DNA of 64,000 bases from Streptomyces maremycinicus (lineage in GTDB: Bacteria; Actinomycetota; Actinomycetes; Streptomycetales; Streptomycetaceae): contig NZ_BBYG01000011.1 of NCBI RefSeq assembly GCF_001184025.1, forward strand, positions 393,574 to 457,573, read 5' to 3'. Shown here in pieces: positions 35,142 to 45,220 of this stretch. The translations under genes were made by a program, and so were the position numbers. The notes below the pieces were generated by a model. It was not told the origin of the DNA. It saw only the letters and a list, made by a program, of their open reading frames with translations, and made no database searches. Numbering within the stretch: the stretch's first letter is position 1; each line of letters opens with the position of its first letter.

Positions 35142-36950
35142 GTGCGTACCTCGATAGCCACCGTCTCCCTCAGCGGATCCCTCACCGAGAAGCTCACGGC
35201 CGCGGCCCGGGCCGGGTTCGACGGTGTGGAGATCTTCGAGAACGACCTGCTCACGAGCCCCCTCACCCCGGAGGAGATCCGCGCCCGCTGCGCCGATCTC
35301 GGCCTCGGCATCGAGCTCTACCAGCCGATGCGGGACATCGAGGCGGTGCCGGCCGAGGTGTTCGCCCGCAATCTGCGCCGCGCCCGGCACAAGTTCGCGC
35401 TGATGGAGCGGCTCGGCGCGGACACCGTCCTGGTCTGCTCCAGCGTCTCCCCGCTCGCGACCGACGACGACGGACTCGCCGCCGGTCAGCTGAGCGAGCT
35501 CGCCGATCTGGCGCGGGACTTCGGCATCCGTGTCGCCTACGAGGCGCTCGCCTGGGGGCGGCACGTGAGCACCTGGGACCATGCCTGGCGCATCGTCGAG
35601 GCGGCCGGCCACCCCGCGCTCGGCACCTGCCTGGACAGCTTCCACATCCTGTCCCGGAGCTCCGGTCCGAAGGGTCTCGAAGGCATCGAGGACATCCCCG
35701 GCGAGAAGATCTTCTTCCTCCAGCTGGCCGACGCGCCGCTGCTCGGCATGGACGTCCTCCAGTGGAGCCGCCACCACCGCTGCTTCCCCGGGCAGGGCGG
35801 CTTCGACATCGCCGGGCTGGTGAAGCACGTGCTGCGCACCGGTTATGACGGACCGCTCTCGCTCGAGGTCTTCAACGACGTCTTCCGGCAGGCCGAGGCG
35901 GGCCCGACCGCCGTGGACGCCCGCCGCTCCCTGCTGATCCTCCAGGAGGAGGCCGGCATCCGGGCCCTGCCCGCGCCCGCCTCGCCCACCGGGGTCGCCT
36001 TCGCCGAACTGGTCACCCACGACGCCGAACCCGTCGCGGCCCTCCTCACCGGCCTGGGCTTCGTCCGTACCGCCCGGCACCGCGGCAAGCCGGTCGAGCT
36101 GTGGGAGCAGGGCGAGGCCCGTGTCCTGGTCAACACCGGTCCGGCGGCCCGGCGTGACGGCACCACCCTGACCGCGATCGGCCTTGAGTCACCGGACCCG
36201 GCGGCCGCCGCCCGCCGGGCCGAGGCACTGCTCGCCCCCGTCCTGCCCCGCCGGCGCGCCGCCGAGGACGCCCCGCTCGACGCCGTCGCGGCCCCCGACG
36301 GCACGGAGCTCTTCCTGTGCGCGACGAACCGGCCCGGACTGCCCGACTGGCGTGCCGACTTCGTGGACGTGCCGCACACCCCCGCCGCCCCGGCGGCCCC
36401 GCACGCCCCGGTCGGCGTCCGCATCGACCATGTGGCGCTCACCCAGCCCTGGCACCAGTTCGACGAGGCGGTCCTCTTCCACCGCGGTGTCCTCGGCCTG
36501 GACGCCCAGGAGAGCGTCGACGTCGCCGACCCCTACGGGCTGCTGCGCAGCCGCGCCGTGACCAACGCCGACGGCAGCGTCAGGTTCCCGCTCACCGTCG
36601 GCGCGGCCCCCGGTGACGACACCGCGCAGGCCCGGCACATCGCGCTGGCCACCGCCGACGTGGTCGCCGCGGCCCGCCGCTTCACCGAGGCCGGTGGACG
36701 CCTGCTGCCCGTCCCGGCGAACTACTACGACGACCTCGAGGCCCGCTTCGAGTTCGCCGAAGGGGAGCTGGAGACCTACCGCGAGCTAGGCATCCTCTAC
36801 GACCGGGACGCGCACGGCGTCTTCCGGCACTGCTACACGCACACCGTCGGCCGGGTCTTCTTCGAACTCGTGCAGCGCGACGGCGGCTACCGGGGCTACG
36901 GCGCCGTCAACGCGCCGGTGCGGCTGGCCGCCCAGCACACCGCGCGCTGA
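35142..36950 (+). CDS. qsuB: 3-dehydroshikimate dehydratase, QsuB type (TIM barrel + VOC domain)
   Basis: 602-residue two-domain enzyme. The N-terminal half (about 1-275) is a sugar-phosphate-isomerase-like TIM barrel that converts 3-dehydroshikimate to protocatechuate. Landmarks are RTSIATVSLSGSLTEKL, AGFDGVEIFENDL, YEALAWGRHV, DSFHILSR, SRHHRCFPGQG and LEVFND, which closely follow C. glutamicum QsuB. The C-terminal half (about 290-600) is a 4-hydroxyphenylpyruvate-dioxygenase-like VOC domain with IDHVALTQPWHQFDEAVLFH, VPANYYDDL and VFFELVQRDGGYRGYG. GTG 35142 fits AAGGAG spacing and the QsuB N-terminus better than ATG 35136. The downstream protocatechuate dioxygenase genes are not in this window. 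Confidence 0.94.
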   Translation: MRTSIATVSLSGSLTEKLTAAARAGFDGVEIFENDLLTSPLTPEEIRARCADLGLGIELYQPMRDIEAVPAEVFARNLRRARHKFALMERLGADTVLVCSSVSPLATDDDGLAAGQLSELADLARDFGIRVAYEALAWGRHVSTWDHAWRIVEAAGHPALGTCLDSFHILSRSSGPKGLEGIEDIPGEKIFFLQLADAPLLGMDVLQWSRHHRCFPGQGGFDIAGLVKHVLRTGYDGPLSLEVFNDVFRQAEAGPTAVDARRSLLILQEEAGIRALPAPASPTGVAFAELVTHDAEPVAALLTGLGFVRTARHRGKPVELWEQGEARVLVNTGPAARRDGTTLTAIGLESPDPAAAARRAEALLAPVLPRRRAAEDAPLDAVAAPDGTELFLCATNRPGLPDWRADFVDVPHTPAAPAAPHAPVGVRIDHVALTQPWHQFDEAVLFHRGVLGLDAQESVDVADPYGLLRSRAVTNADGSVRFPLTVGAAPGDDTAQARHIALATADVVAAARRFTEAGGRLLPVPANYYDDLEARFEFAEGELETYRELGILYDRDAHGVFRHCYTHTVGRVFFELVQRDGGYRGYGAVNAPVRLAAQHTAR

Positions 36951-36962
36951 CCGCGCGCCGAC

Positions 36963-38405
36963 CTACTGCCGGCTGACCGTCCGGGTCACACCGGCGACGA
37001 CCGTCGTGGCCAGGATCCACCCGGTCACGATGAGGACGTACGACAACGACCGGTACCAGCCGGTCGGCGCGAACGCGCTCTCCTGACCGAAGGAGATCAC
37101 GGGCAGCAGCAGGTCGAGGGTGTAGAAGACCGGGTCGAACTCGGGCGCCTCACCGGCCTTGAGCGGGGGCGGGTGGTGCCCGGCGTACGCGATCGAGCCG
37201 ACGGCCAGCAGGGACAGCAGCCAGACGGCCGCGCGCAGCGGGCGGAACCCGTAGCCGACGGCCGCGTCCTGGAGGTGGCCCCACGCCCGGCCGTACCAGG
37301 GCAGGGTGCCGCGATGGCGGCGCTGCTTGGCCAGTTGCACCACCCGCGCGGACCGGTCGTCGCCGGTACGGCGGTAGGCGGCCGTGAGCTGCTCGTAGGC
37401 GTGCGGGTCGAACGCGCCGTCGTCGCGCTCCAGCATCGGCAGCCGGCGCTCGGCGGGCTCGTGCGGGGTCAGGAAGGTGTAGGTGAGATCGAGCAGCCGC
37501 ACCTGGTCGGGCAGCATCTCCGGCTCCAGCTGGAGCTGGCCCACCTCGGCGCGCCGCAGATTGAGCCGGCCCTCGATCGGCGGGCCCTCGCGCAGCCAGA
37601 GTTCCCCCAGGACACAGCTGCTGGCCCGCAGCGCGGTGTCGCCCGGGTTGGACAGGGAGGTCCGCAGCAGATCCACCCGGCCCGGGACGCGGGAGCCCCG
37701 CAGATCGATCCGGCCGTGTGCGCGCAGCCGCCGGCCCAGCAGGTTGGCCCCCACGTCGAGGGACTCCGCGGTCAGCACCTGGGCGCCGGGGTTGCTCAGT
37801 TCGGCGTCCTCCAGGTCGATCGAGCCGGTGACCGAGGCTCCGTCGAGCCGGATCAGGCCCTGGGTGCGCAGACCGCGGGCGCAGAGGTCGTCGTCGATGG
37901 AGACCTGGTTGAGCTGGAGGGCGGGCTGCGCGGGGTCCGTCGTGGCGACCTCCGCCCCGTCGAGGTACAGCGCGCCCGAGATCTGCGCCCTGCTGAGGTG
38001 CACGGGGCCGCCGATCCGGCAGCGGGTCAGCCGCAGGCCCCCGTCGATCCGGGTGTGCGACGCGTCCAGGCCGGGCAGCTCGGAGTCGCGCAGGCTGACG
38101 TAGCCGAGCTGGGCGCCGACCAGTCGCGGGGCCTCGTCGAAGCGGCAGTGGGCCAGCCGGATCATGCTGTCGACGACCGCGTACCGCAGGTCGAGGAGTC
38201 CGGTGATCCGCGCCCCGGCCACCTTGAGGGCGGCTATCTCCCCGGGCTCGCGGGGGCCGTTGAGGAGCAGTGCCCGCAACACCGCCGCCCGGACGGCGCG
38301 TTCGGGGCCGTTCGCCTCCCCCTGGCCCCGGAAGTCGACGGTCGTCCCCGTGGCGAAGGCCCGCCGGAGTCGCTGTTCGGCCGGTGTCAGATCGTTGATC
38401 TCCAT
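36963..38405 (-). CDS. Beta-helix (pentapeptide-like repeat) membrane protein
   Basis: 480-residue protein often annotated without good reason as a membrane-associated oxidoreductase. Residues 60-320 form repeating right-handed beta-helix-like units: GARITGLLDLRYAVV, GGLRLTRCRIGGPVHLSRAQISGALYLDGAEV, GSIDLEDAEL. No oxidoreductase motif is visible. About three hydrophobic segments follow in the C-terminal 110 residues (VWLLSLLAVGSIAY, FYTLDLLLPVISFG, YVLIVTGWILATTVVAG). The repeats probably act as a cytoplasmic scaffold. It lies 42 nt downstream of the phosphatase gene in the same direction as the pentose-phosphate operon and could be its last member. Confidence 0.85.
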   Translation of the reverse strand: MEINDLTPAEQRLRRAFATGTTVDFRGQGEANGPERAVRAAVLRALLLNGPREPGEIAALKVAGARITGLLDLRYAVVDSMIRLAHCRFDEAPRLVGAQLGYVSLRDSELPGLDASHTRIDGGLRLTRCRIGGPVHLSRAQISGALYLDGAEVATTDPAQPALQLNQVSIDDDLCARGLRTQGLIRLDGASVTGSIDLEDAELSNPGAQVLTAESLDVGANLLGRRLRAHGRIDLRGSRVPGRVDLLRTSLSNPGDTALRASSCVLGELWLREGPPIEGRLNLRRAEVGQLQLEPEMLPDQVRLLDLTYTFLTPHEPAERRLPMLERDDGAFDPHAYEQLTAAYRRTGDDRSARVVQLAKQRRHRGTLPWYGRAWGHLQDAAVGYGFRPLRAAVWLLSLLAVGSIAYAGHHPPPLKAGEAPEFDPVFYTLDLLLPVISFGQESAFAPTGWYRSLSYVLIVTGWILATTVVAGVTRTVSRQ

Positions 38406-38447
38406 CAGCCGCGACTCTGGCGGGCCCTGCCGAGCGGTGTCAACCGG

Positions 38448-39041
38448 CTACGCCCGGGTGTTCCATTCGGCGATCACGGGTCGCCCGTGCTCCGTGGACA
38501 GCCGGCTCAGGGTGCCCGTGGCCAGCTGGAACAACCGCCCCTCGGCGGGCGGCAGTCCGAGCCGACGGGCCGTCAGCACCCGGAGGAAATGGGCATGGGC
38601 GACGAGGACGACGTCACCGTCGTCGCCCGCCAGCGCCGAGTCCACCCGGGCCAGCACCCGGTCGGCACGCCGCCCGATCTCCTCGGGCGACTCGCCGGGA
38701 CGACCGTCCGGGCCGGGCGGCACACCGTCGGTCCACAGGTCCCAGCCGGGCCGGGTGCGGTGGATGTCGGCGGTGGTGACGCCCTCGTAGCCGCCGTAGT
38801 CCCACTCCCGAAGATCGGGTTCGGTCCCGGCAACGGCGAGGCCGGCGAGTTCGGCGGTGCGTATCGCCCGGTGCAGCGGGCTGGTCAGGGCGAGCGAGAG
38901 GGTCCGGCCGGAGAGGAGCGGAGCGAGCGACTTGGCCTGTTCCTCACCGTGTCCGGTGAGGGGCAGGTCGGTGAAGCTGGTGTGCTGCCCCGACACGCTC
39001 CACTCCGTCTCCCCGTGGCGGACCAGCAGCAGATCCCCCAC
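38448..39041 (-). CDS. Histidine phosphatase (phosphoglycerate-mutase-like)
   Basis: 197-residue phosphatase of the branch-1 histidine acid phosphatase superfamily. Catalytic His is in LLVRHGETEWS; partners are the Arg of SPLHRAIRTAELAG, Glu in REWDYGGYEG and the second His in VLVAHAHFLRVL. GTG 39041 lies 8 nt after the 6-phosphogluconate dehydrogenase stop, so it ends the pentose-phosphate operon. A sugar-phosphate phosphatase role (for example on fructose 1,6-bisphosphate or a pentose-phosphate intermediate) would fit but is inference. The longer frame upstream is antisense noise. Confidence 0.9.
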   Translation of the reverse strand: MGDLLLVRHGETEWSVSGQHTSFTDLPLTGHGEEQAKSLAPLLSGRTLSLALTSPLHRAIRTAELAGLAVAGTEPDLREWDYGGYEGVTTADIHRTRPGWDLWTDGVPPGPDGRPGESPEEIGRRADRVLARVDSALAGDDGDVVLVAHAHFLRVLTARRLGLPPAEGRLFQLATGTLSRLSTEHGRPVIAEWNTRA

Positions 39042-39049
39042 GGCCGGGC

Positions 39050-39940
39050 CTACTTCTTCGCCGATTCGACGGCGTGGCCGCCGAACTGGTTGCGCAGCGC
39101 CGCGATCATCTTCATCTGCGGCGAGTCCTCCTGGCGGGAGGCGAACCGGGCGAACAGGGACGCGGTGATGGCGGGCAGCGGCACGGCGTTGTCGATGGCG
39201 GCCTCGACCGTCCAGCGGCCCTCGCCGGAGTCCTCCGCGTAACCGCGCAGCCTGTCGAGGTGCACGTCCTCGTCGAGGGCGTTGACGGCCAGGTCGAGCA
39301 GCCAGGACCGGATGACGGTCCCCTCCTGCCAGGAGCGGAAGACCTCGCGCACGTTCTCCACGGAGTCGACCTTCTCCAGCAGCTCCCAGCCCTCGGCGTA
39401 GGCCTGCATCATGGCGTACTCGATGCCGTTGTGGACCATCTTCGAGAAGTGACCGGCGCCGACCTTGCCCGCGTGGACGAAGCCGTACGGGCCCTCCGGC
39501 TTGAGCGCGTCGAAGACCGGCTGCACCTTGGCGACATGCGCGACGTCGCCGCCGACCATCAGGGCATAGCCGTTCTGGAGGCCCCAGACGCCGCCGGACA
39601 CACCCGCGTCGACGAAGCCGATGCCCTTGGCGCCGAGCTCCTTGGCGTGCTTCTCGTCGTCCGTCCAACGGGAGTTGCCGCCGTCGACGACGGTGTCGCC
39701 GCTCTCGAGCAGGTCGCCGAGCTCGTCGATGACGGACTGGGTGGCCTCGCCGGCCGGGACCATCACCCAGACGACGCGCGGCGCTTCGAGCTTCTCGACG
39801 AGTTCGGCGAGATCGCTGACGTCGGAGACCTCGGGGTTGCGGTCGTAGCCGATGACGGTGTGGCCGGCGCGGCGGATGCGCTCGCGCATGTTGCCGCCCA
39901 TCTTGCCCAGACCGATCAGGCCCAGCTGGATCGATGTCAT
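39050..39940 (-). CDS. gnd: 6-phosphogluconate dehydrogenase, decarboxylating (short form)
   Basis: 296-residue enzyme oxidising 6-phosphogluconate to ribulose 5-phosphate and CO2. The N-terminal loop is LGLIGLGKMGGNMRERI. DGGNSRWTDD, DAGVSGGVWGLQNGYALMVGG, KMVHNGIEYAMMQAYAEG (catalytic Lys and His/Asn) and SGEGRWTVEAA are all present. The length of about 300 residues identifies the GndA-like short class, which in other bacteria often prefers NAD; cofactor preference here is inference. It follows pgi by 9 nt and completes the oxidative branch encoded in this operon. Confidence 0.95.
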   Translation of the reverse strand: MTSIQLGLIGLGKMGGNMRERIRRAGHTVIGYDRNPEVSDVSDLAELVEKLEAPRVVWVMVPAGEATQSVIDELGDLLESGDTVVDGGNSRWTDDEKHAKELGAKGIGFVDAGVSGGVWGLQNGYALMVGGDVAHVAKVQPVFDALKPEGPYGFVHAGKVGAGHFSKMVHNGIEYAMMQAYAEGWELLEKVDSVENVREVFRSWQEGTVIRSWLLDLAVNALDEDVHLDRLRGYAEDSGEGRWTVEAAIDNAVPLPAITASLFARFASRQEDSPQMKMIAALRNQFGGHAVESAKK

Positions 39941-39949
39941 GTCAGTTCA

Positions 39950-41590
39950 CTACTTCCTGAGTTCGCGGTAGGCGGCGACGAGAGCGGCGGTGGAGGGGTC
40001 GAGGCCGGGGACCTCGGCGCCCTCGGTGAGGGCGGGTTCGACGCGCTTGGCGAGGACCTTGCCGAGCTCCACGCCCCACTGGTCGAAGGAGTCGATGTTC
40101 CACACGGCGCCCTGCACGAACACCTTGTGCTCGTACAGCGCGACGAGCTGGCCGATCACCGACGGGGTCAGCTCGGGGCTGAGGATCGTGGTGGTGGGGT
40201 GGTTGCCCTGGAAGGTGCGGTGCGCCACCTGCTCCTCGGGCACCTCTTCCGCCCGGACCTCGTCGGCGGTCTTGCCGAAGGCGAGCGCCTGTCCCTGCGC
40301 GAACAGGTTGGCCATCAACAGGTCGTGCTGGGACTTGAGTTCATCGCTCAGCTCGTCGAGCGGACGGGCGAAGCCGATCAGGTCGGCCGGGATCAGCTTC
40401 GTGCCCTGGTGGATCAACTGGTAGTAGGCGTGCTGACCGTTGGTGCCCGGAGTGCCCCACACCACCGGACCGGTCTGCCACCGCACGGGGTGCCCCTCGC
40501 GGTCCACCGACTTGCCGTTCGACTCCATGTCGAGCTGCTGGAGGTAGGCGGTGAACTTCGAGAGGTAGTGGCTGTAGGGGAGCACGGCGTGCGACTGCGC
40601 GTCGAAGAAGTTGCCGTACCAGATGCCCAGCAGGCCAAGGATCAAAGGGGCGTTGGACTCGGCGGGGGCGGTGCGGAAGTGGTCGTCGACGATCCTGAAC
40701 CCGTCCAGCAGTTCGCGGAACCGTGCCGGGCCGATGGCGATCATCAGCGACAGGCCGATCGCCGAGTCGAAGGAGTAGCGGCCGCCGACCCAGTCCCAGA
40801 ACTCGAACATGTTGGCCGTGTCGATGCCGAAATCGGCGACCTTCTCGGCGTTCGTCGACAGCGCGACGAAGTGCCGCGCCACTGCCTTCTCCTCGCCGCC
40901 CAGCCCGGCCAGCAGCCAGGAGCGGGCCGAGGTGGCGTTGGTGATCGTCTCGATCGTGGTGAAGGTCTTGGAGGCGACGATGAACAGCGTCTCGGCCGGG
41001 TCCAGGTCGCGGACCGCCTCGTGGAGGTCGGCGCCGTCGACGTTGGAGACGAACCGGAAGGTCAGCGAGCGGTCCGTGTACGCCCGCAGTGCCTCGTAGG
41101 CCATCGCGGGGCCCAGGTCGGAGCCGCCGATGCCGATGTTGACGACGTTCCTGATCCGCTTGCCGGTGTGGCCCGTCCACTCACCGGAGCGCACGCGCTC
41201 GGCGAAGCCGCTCATGCGGCCGAGGACGGCGTGGACCTCGGGGACGACGTTCTTCCCGTCGACCTCCACGACGGTCCCGGTGGGGGCCCGCAGCGCGGTG
41301 TGCAGGACGGCGCGGTCCTCGGTGATGTTGATCTTCTCGCCGCGGAACATGGCGTCGCGCAGCCCGAACACGTCGGTGGCGGCGGCGAGTTCGCGCAGCA
41401 GGGCGAGCGTCTCGTCGGTGACCAGGTTCTTGGAGAAGTCGATGCGCAGGTCCCCGACGCGCACCACGTAGCGCTCCGCGCGCTCCGGGTCCGTCGCGAA
41501 CAGCTCCCGCAGATGGGTCTGCCACCGGGCGCGGTGGTCCTTCAGCGCGGTCCACTCGGGCCGCTGGTCGAGCCGGGGGGTGTCAGACAT
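39950..41590 (-). CDS. pgi: Glucose-6-phosphate isomerase
   Basis: 546-residue enzyme interconverting glucose 6-phosphate and fructose 6-phosphate. Family signatures are [34 protein letters not shown] and [15 protein letters not shown]. The catalytic Glu region [15 protein letters not shown] and the [10 protein letters not shown] block are intact. Its ATG overlaps the opcA end by 8 nt. Having pgi inside the pentose-phosphate operon allows cycling of fructose 6-phosphate back into the oxidative branch. Confidence 0.96.
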   Translation of the reverse strand: MSDTPRLDQRPEWTALKDHRARWQTHLRELFATDPERAERYVVRVGDLRIDFSKNLVTDETLALLRELAAATDVFGLRDAMFRGEKINITEDRAVLHTALRAPTGTVVEVDGKNVVPEVHAVLGRMSGFAERVRSGEWTGHTGKRIRNVVNIGIGGSDLGPAMAYEALRAYTDRSLTFRFVSNVDGADLHEAVRDLDPAETLFIVASKTFTTIETITNATSARSWLLAGLGGEEKAVARHFVALSTNAEKVADFGIDTANMFEFWDWVGGRYSFDSAIGLSLMIAIGPARFRELLDGFRIVDDHFRTAPAESNAPLILGLLGIWYGNFFDAQSHAVLPYSHYLSKFTAYLQQLDMESNGKSVDREGHPVRWQTGPVVWGTPGTNGQHAYYQLIHQGTKLIPADLIGFARPLDELSDELKSQHDLLMANLFAQGQALAFGKTADEVRAEEVPEEQVAHRTFQGNHPTTTILSPELTPSVIGQLVALYEHKVFVQGAVWNIDSFDQWGVELGKVLAKRVEPALTEGAEVPGLDPSTAALVAAYRELRK

Positions 41591-42518
41591 GGGAAGGGGT
41601 CTCCTTGGTGCCCTCGCCGCGCAGGGCGACGGCGTACATCTCGTCCGCGTCGAGGCGCCTGAGCTCCTCGGCGATGAGTTCGGAGGTGGCCCGGACCTTC
41701 AGCGCGAGGGTGCGCGAGGGCTGGCCGGGCAGGGTGAGCGTGGCGAGCGGACCCTCGGGGCGGTCGATGACGATCTCGCCGTTCGCGGTGCCGAGGCGGA
41801 CGGCGGTGACGACGGGCCCGGCGGTCACCACCCGGTCGACGACGACGTTCAGCCGGGCCTCCAGCCAGCGCGCGAGGAGCTCGGCGCTGGGGTTGTCGGC
41901 CTCGCTCTCCACGGCCGCCGAGACGATCGGCACCTGTGCCTGGTCCAGGGCCGCCGCGAGCATCGAGCGCCACGGGGTGAGCCTGGTCCAGGCCAGGTCG
42001 GTGTCGCCGGGCGCGTAGGACTTCACGCGCGCCTCCAGGGCCGTCAGGGGCCGCTCGACGGCGTACATGTCGGTGATCCTGCGCTGCGCGAGGGCGCCCA
42101 GCGGGTCCTTGGCGGGGTTCATCGGCGCGTCCACCGGCCACCACACGACGACCGGCGCGTCCGGGAGCAGGAGCGGCAGGACGACGGAGTCGGCGTGGTC
42201 GGAGACCTCGCCGTACGTCCGCAGGATGACCGTCTCGCCGGTGCCCGCGTCCGCGCCCACCCGGACCTCGGCGTCGAGGCGGGCGTTGGTGCGGTCGCGC
42301 GGGCTGCGGGCGTGCCGCTTGATGACGACCAGGGTGCGCGAGGGGTGCTCGTGCGAGGCCTCCTCGGCCGCCTTGATCGCGTCGTAGGCGTTCTCCTCGT
42401 CCGTGACGATGACCATCGTCAGGACCATGCCCACGGCCGGTGTGCCGATGGCGCGGCGACCCTTCACCAGCGCCTTGTTGATCTTGCTTGCCGTGGTGTC
42501 GGTCAGGTCGATCTTCAT
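41583..42518 (-). CDS. opcA: Glucose-6-phosphate dehydrogenase assembly protein OpcA
   Basis: 311-residue accessory protein that activates glucose-6-phosphate dehydrogenase in cyanobacteria and actinobacteria. It starts [21 protein letters not shown] and contains [18 protein letters not shown] and RRITDMY, as in other OpcA proteins. It follows zwf with an ATGA overlap, the universal arrangement for this pair. No catalytic motif is expected. Confidence 0.95.
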   Translation of the reverse strand: MKIDLTDTTASKINKALVKGRRAIGTPAVGMVLTMVIVTDEENAYDAIKAAEEASHEHPSRTLVVIKRHARSPRDRTNARLDAEVRVGADAGTGETVILRTYGEVSDHADSVVLPLLLPDAPVVVWWPVDAPMNPAKDPLGALAQRRITDMYAVERPLTALEARVKSYAPGDTDLAWTRLTPWRSMLAAALDQAQVPIVSAAVESEADNPSAELLARWLEARLNVVVDRVVTAGPVVTAVRLGTANGEIVIDRPEGPLATLTLPGQPSRTLALKVRATSELIAEELRRLDADEMYAVALRGEGTKETPSHV

Positions 42519-44059
42519 GGCCTGCGCCAGCTCCGTCCGTCTCGTGCGAGCATCTCGTCGGCTTCCTCGGGTCCCCAGCTGCCCGAGGCGTACTGCGCCG
42601 GCTTGCCGTGCCGTGCCCAGTACTCCTCGATCGGGTCGAGGATCTTCCAGGACTCTTCCACTTCCTGGTGGCGGGGGAACAGGTTGGCGTCCCCGAGCAG
42701 CACATCCAGGATGAGGCGCTCGTAGGCCTCCGGGCTGGACTCGGTGAAGGACTCGCCGTAGGCGAAGTCCATCGTGACGTCCCGGATCTCCATCGAGGTG
42801 CCCGGAACCTTGGAGCCGAACCGCACCGTGATGCCCTCGTCCGGCTGGACGCGGATGACGATCGCGTTCGCGCCGAGTTCCTCGGTGGCGGTGGAGTCGA
42901 AGGGGGAGTGCGGGGCGCGCTGGAAGACGACCGCGATCTCGGTGACGCGGCGGCCGAGGCGCTTGCCGGTGCGCAGGTAGAACGGCACGCCCGCCCAGCG
43001 GCGGTTGTCGACGTTCAGCTTCACGGCGGCGTAGGTGTCCGTCGTGGAGGCCGGGTCGATGCCGTCCTCCTCCAGGTAGCCCCTCACCTTCTCGCCGCCC
43101 TGCCAGGCGCTCGCGTACTGCCCGCGCACGGTGTGCTTGCCCAGCTCCTCGGGCAGCTTCACCGCCCTGAGCACCTTGAGCTTCTCGGTGAGCAGCGCGT
43201 CGGCGTCGAAGGAGGCCGGCTCCTCCATGGCCGTGAGGGCCATGAGCTGGAGCAGGTGGTTCTGGATGACGTCACGGGCGGCGCCGATGCCGTCGTAGTA
43301 GCCGGCCCGGCCGCCGATGCCGATGTCCTCGGCCATGGTGATCTGCACGTGGTCCACGTACGACCGGTTCCAGATCGGTTCGAACATGGTGTTGGCGAAG
43401 CGCAGGGCCAGGATGTTCTGGACGGTCTCCTTGCCCAGGTAGTGGTCGATGCGGAACACCTGGTCCGGCTCGAACACGTCGTGCACGACCGCGTTCAGGT
43501 CCTGCGCGCTGGCCAGGTCGTGGCCGAAGGGCTTCTCGATGACGGCCCGTCGCCAGGACCCCTGCCGCCCCTTCGCCAGCCCGTGCTTCTTGAGCTGCTC
43601 GACGACCTTGGGGAAGAACTTCGGCGGTACGGAGAGGTAGAAGGCGAAGTTGCCGCCCGTGCCGCGCGAGGCGTCCAGCTCCTCGACGGCGTTCCGCAGC
43701 TGCTTGAACGCCGTGTCGTCGTCGAAGTCGCCGGGGACGAACCGCATGCCCTCGGCGAGCTGCTGCCAGACCTCCTCGCGGAACGGCGTCCGGGAGTGCT
43801 CGCGCACCGCGTCGTGGACGACCTGCGCGAAGTCCTGGTCCTCCCAGTCGCGGCGGGCGAAGCCGACGAGCGAGAAGCCCGGCGGGAGCAGACCGCGGTT
43901 GGCGAGGTCGTAGACCGCCGGCATCAGCTTCTTGCGGGACAGGTCGCCGGTCACGCCGAAGATGACGAGGCCGGAGGGCCCCGCGATACGGGGCAGGCGC
44001 CGGTCGCGGGCGTCCCGCAGGGGGTTCTCCCAGGCCGCGCCGAGACTGCTGCTGCTCAT
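42515..44059 (-). CDS. zwf: Glucose-6-phosphate 1-dehydrogenase
   Basis: 514-residue enzyme of the oxidative pentose-phosphate pathway making 6-phosphogluconolactone and NADPH. The nucleotide loop is [29 protein letters not shown] and the active-site [19 protein letters not shown] are intact. ATG 44059 overlaps the tal stop (ATGA). It is a paralogue if, as usual in Streptomyces, a second copy exists elsewhere. No pgl (devB) gene follows opcA here. Confidence 0.96.
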   Translation of the reverse strand: MSSSSLGAAWENPLRDARDRRLPRIAGPSGLVIFGVTGDLSRKKLMPAVYDLANRGLLPPGFSLVGFARRDWEDQDFAQVVHDAVREHSRTPFREEVWQQLAEGMRFVPGDFDDDTAFKQLRNAVEELDASRGTGGNFAFYLSVPPKFFPKVVEQLKKHGLAKGRQGSWRRAVIEKPFGHDLASAQDLNAVVHDVFEPDQVFRIDHYLGKETVQNILALRFANTMFEPIWNRSYVDHVQITMAEDIGIGGRAGYYDGIGAARDVIQNHLLQLMALTAMEEPASFDADALLTEKLKVLRAVKLPEELGKHTVRGQYASAWQGGEKVRGYLEEDGIDPASTTDTYAAVKLNVDNRRWAGVPFYLRTGKRLGRRVTEIAVVFQRAPHSPFDSTATEELGANAIVIRVQPDEGITVRFGSKVPGTSMEIRDVTMDFAYGESFTESSPEAYERLILDVLLGDANLFPRHQEVEESWKILDPIEEYWARHGKPAQYASGSWGPEEADEMLARDGRSWRRP

Positions 44060-45201
44060 TCCGCGTCAACTCCCTTGCTCATCAGCGACTTCGTGACCGC
44101 GTCCAGAAGGTCCTGCCACGCCACCGCGAACTTGGCGACACCCTCTTCCTCCAACCGGGTGACGACCTCGTCGTAGGAGATGCCGAGCGCCTCGACGGCG
44201 GCGAGGTCGGCACGCGCCTGGGCGTAGCCGCCGGTGACGGTGTCACCGGTGATGACGCCGTGGTCGGCGGTGGCGTCCAGAGTGGCCTCGGGCATGGTGT
44301 TGACCGTGCCCGGTGCGACCAGGTCGTCCACGTACAGCGTGTCCTTGTACGCAGGATCCTTCACTCCGGTGGATGCCCACAGCGGGCGCTGCCGGTTCGC
44401 CCCGGCCCCGGCGAGCGCGGTCCAGCGGTCGCCCGCGAAGACCTCCTCGTACGCCTGGTAGGCCAGCCGCGCGTTGGCCAGCGCCGCCCTTCCCTTCAGG
44501 GCGCGGGCCGCGTCGGTGCCCAGCGCGGTCAGCCGCTTGTCGATCTCGGAGTCGACGCGGGAGACGAAGAAGGAGGCCACCGAGTGGATCGTGGAGAGGT
44601 CGAGGCCCCTGGCGGCGGCCTGCTCCAGGCCCGCCAGGTAGGCGTCGATGACCTCGCGGTAGCGCTCCAGCGAGAAGATCAGCGTGACGTTGACGCTGAT
44701 GCCGAGACCGATGACCTCGGTGATCGCCGGCAGACCGGCCCGGGTCGCCGGGATCTTGATCATGACGTTGGGGCGGTCGACGAGCCAGGCGAGCTGCTTG
44801 GCCTCGGCGACGGTGGCGGCGGTGTGATGGGCCAGACGGGGGTCGACCTCGATGGAGACCCGGCCGTCCCGGCCTCCCGTCGCCGTGTACACGGGACGCA
44901 GGATGTCGGCCGCGGCCCGCACATCGGCCGTCGTCATCATCCGTACGGCCTCGTCGACCGTGACACCCCGCACCGCCAGGTCGGCGAGCTGCTCCTCGTA
45001 CCCCTCGCCGGAACCGATCGCGGCCTGGAAGATGGACGGGTTGGTGGTGACGCCGACGACGTTCTTCGTGGCGACGAGTCCGGCGAGGTTGCCGGAGGCG
45101 ATCCGCTTGCGCGACAGGTCGTCCAGCCAGATGGAGACGCCCTCGTCGGACAGGCGGTCCAGTGCTCCCGCGGTCGCGGTTGCTTCGGTCACTTCGATCA
45201 T
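44056..45201 (-). CDS. tal: Transaldolase
   Basis: 381-residue class I aldolase-type transaldolase transferring dihydroxyacetone between sugar phosphates. It shows [27 protein letters not shown] (with the Schiff-base Lys) and [34 protein letters not shown] follows. ATG 45201 is chosen over an upstream frame because GAAAGAAG precedes it and transaldolases start about here. It lies 19 nt after tkt. Confidence 0.95.
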   Translation of the reverse strand: MIEVTEATATAGALDRLSDEGVSIWLDDLSRKRIASGNLAGLVATKNVVGVTTNPSIFQAAIGSGEGYEEQLADLAVRGVTVDEAVRMMTTADVRAAADILRPVYTATGGRDGRVSIEVDPRLAHHTAATVAEAKQLAWLVDRPNVMIKIPATRAGLPAITEVIGLGISVNVTLIFSLERYREVIDAYLAGLEQAAARGLDLSTIHSVASFFVSRVDSEIDKRLTALGTDAARALKGRAALANARLAYQAYEEVFAGDRWTALAGAGANRQRPLWASTGVKDPAYKDTLYVDDLVAPGTVNTMPEATLDATADHGVITGDTVTGGYAQARADLAAVEALGISYDEVVTRLEEEGVAKFAVAWQDLLDAVTKSLMSKGVDAE

Positions 45202-45220
45202 CTTCTTTCTGGCGGTCGGA

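Noticed and set aside
36963..38405. Membrane-associated oxidoreductase as function of the beta-helix protein
   Set aside because: No nucleotide-binding, haem or flavin motif is visible; only beta-helix repeats and hydrophobic C-terminal segments.
39074..41662. Long plus-strand open frame opposite gnd and pgi; similar ones at 44852-47227 and 37173-39242
   Set aside because: Antisense shadows of conserved metabolic genes with biased composition and no recognisable domain.
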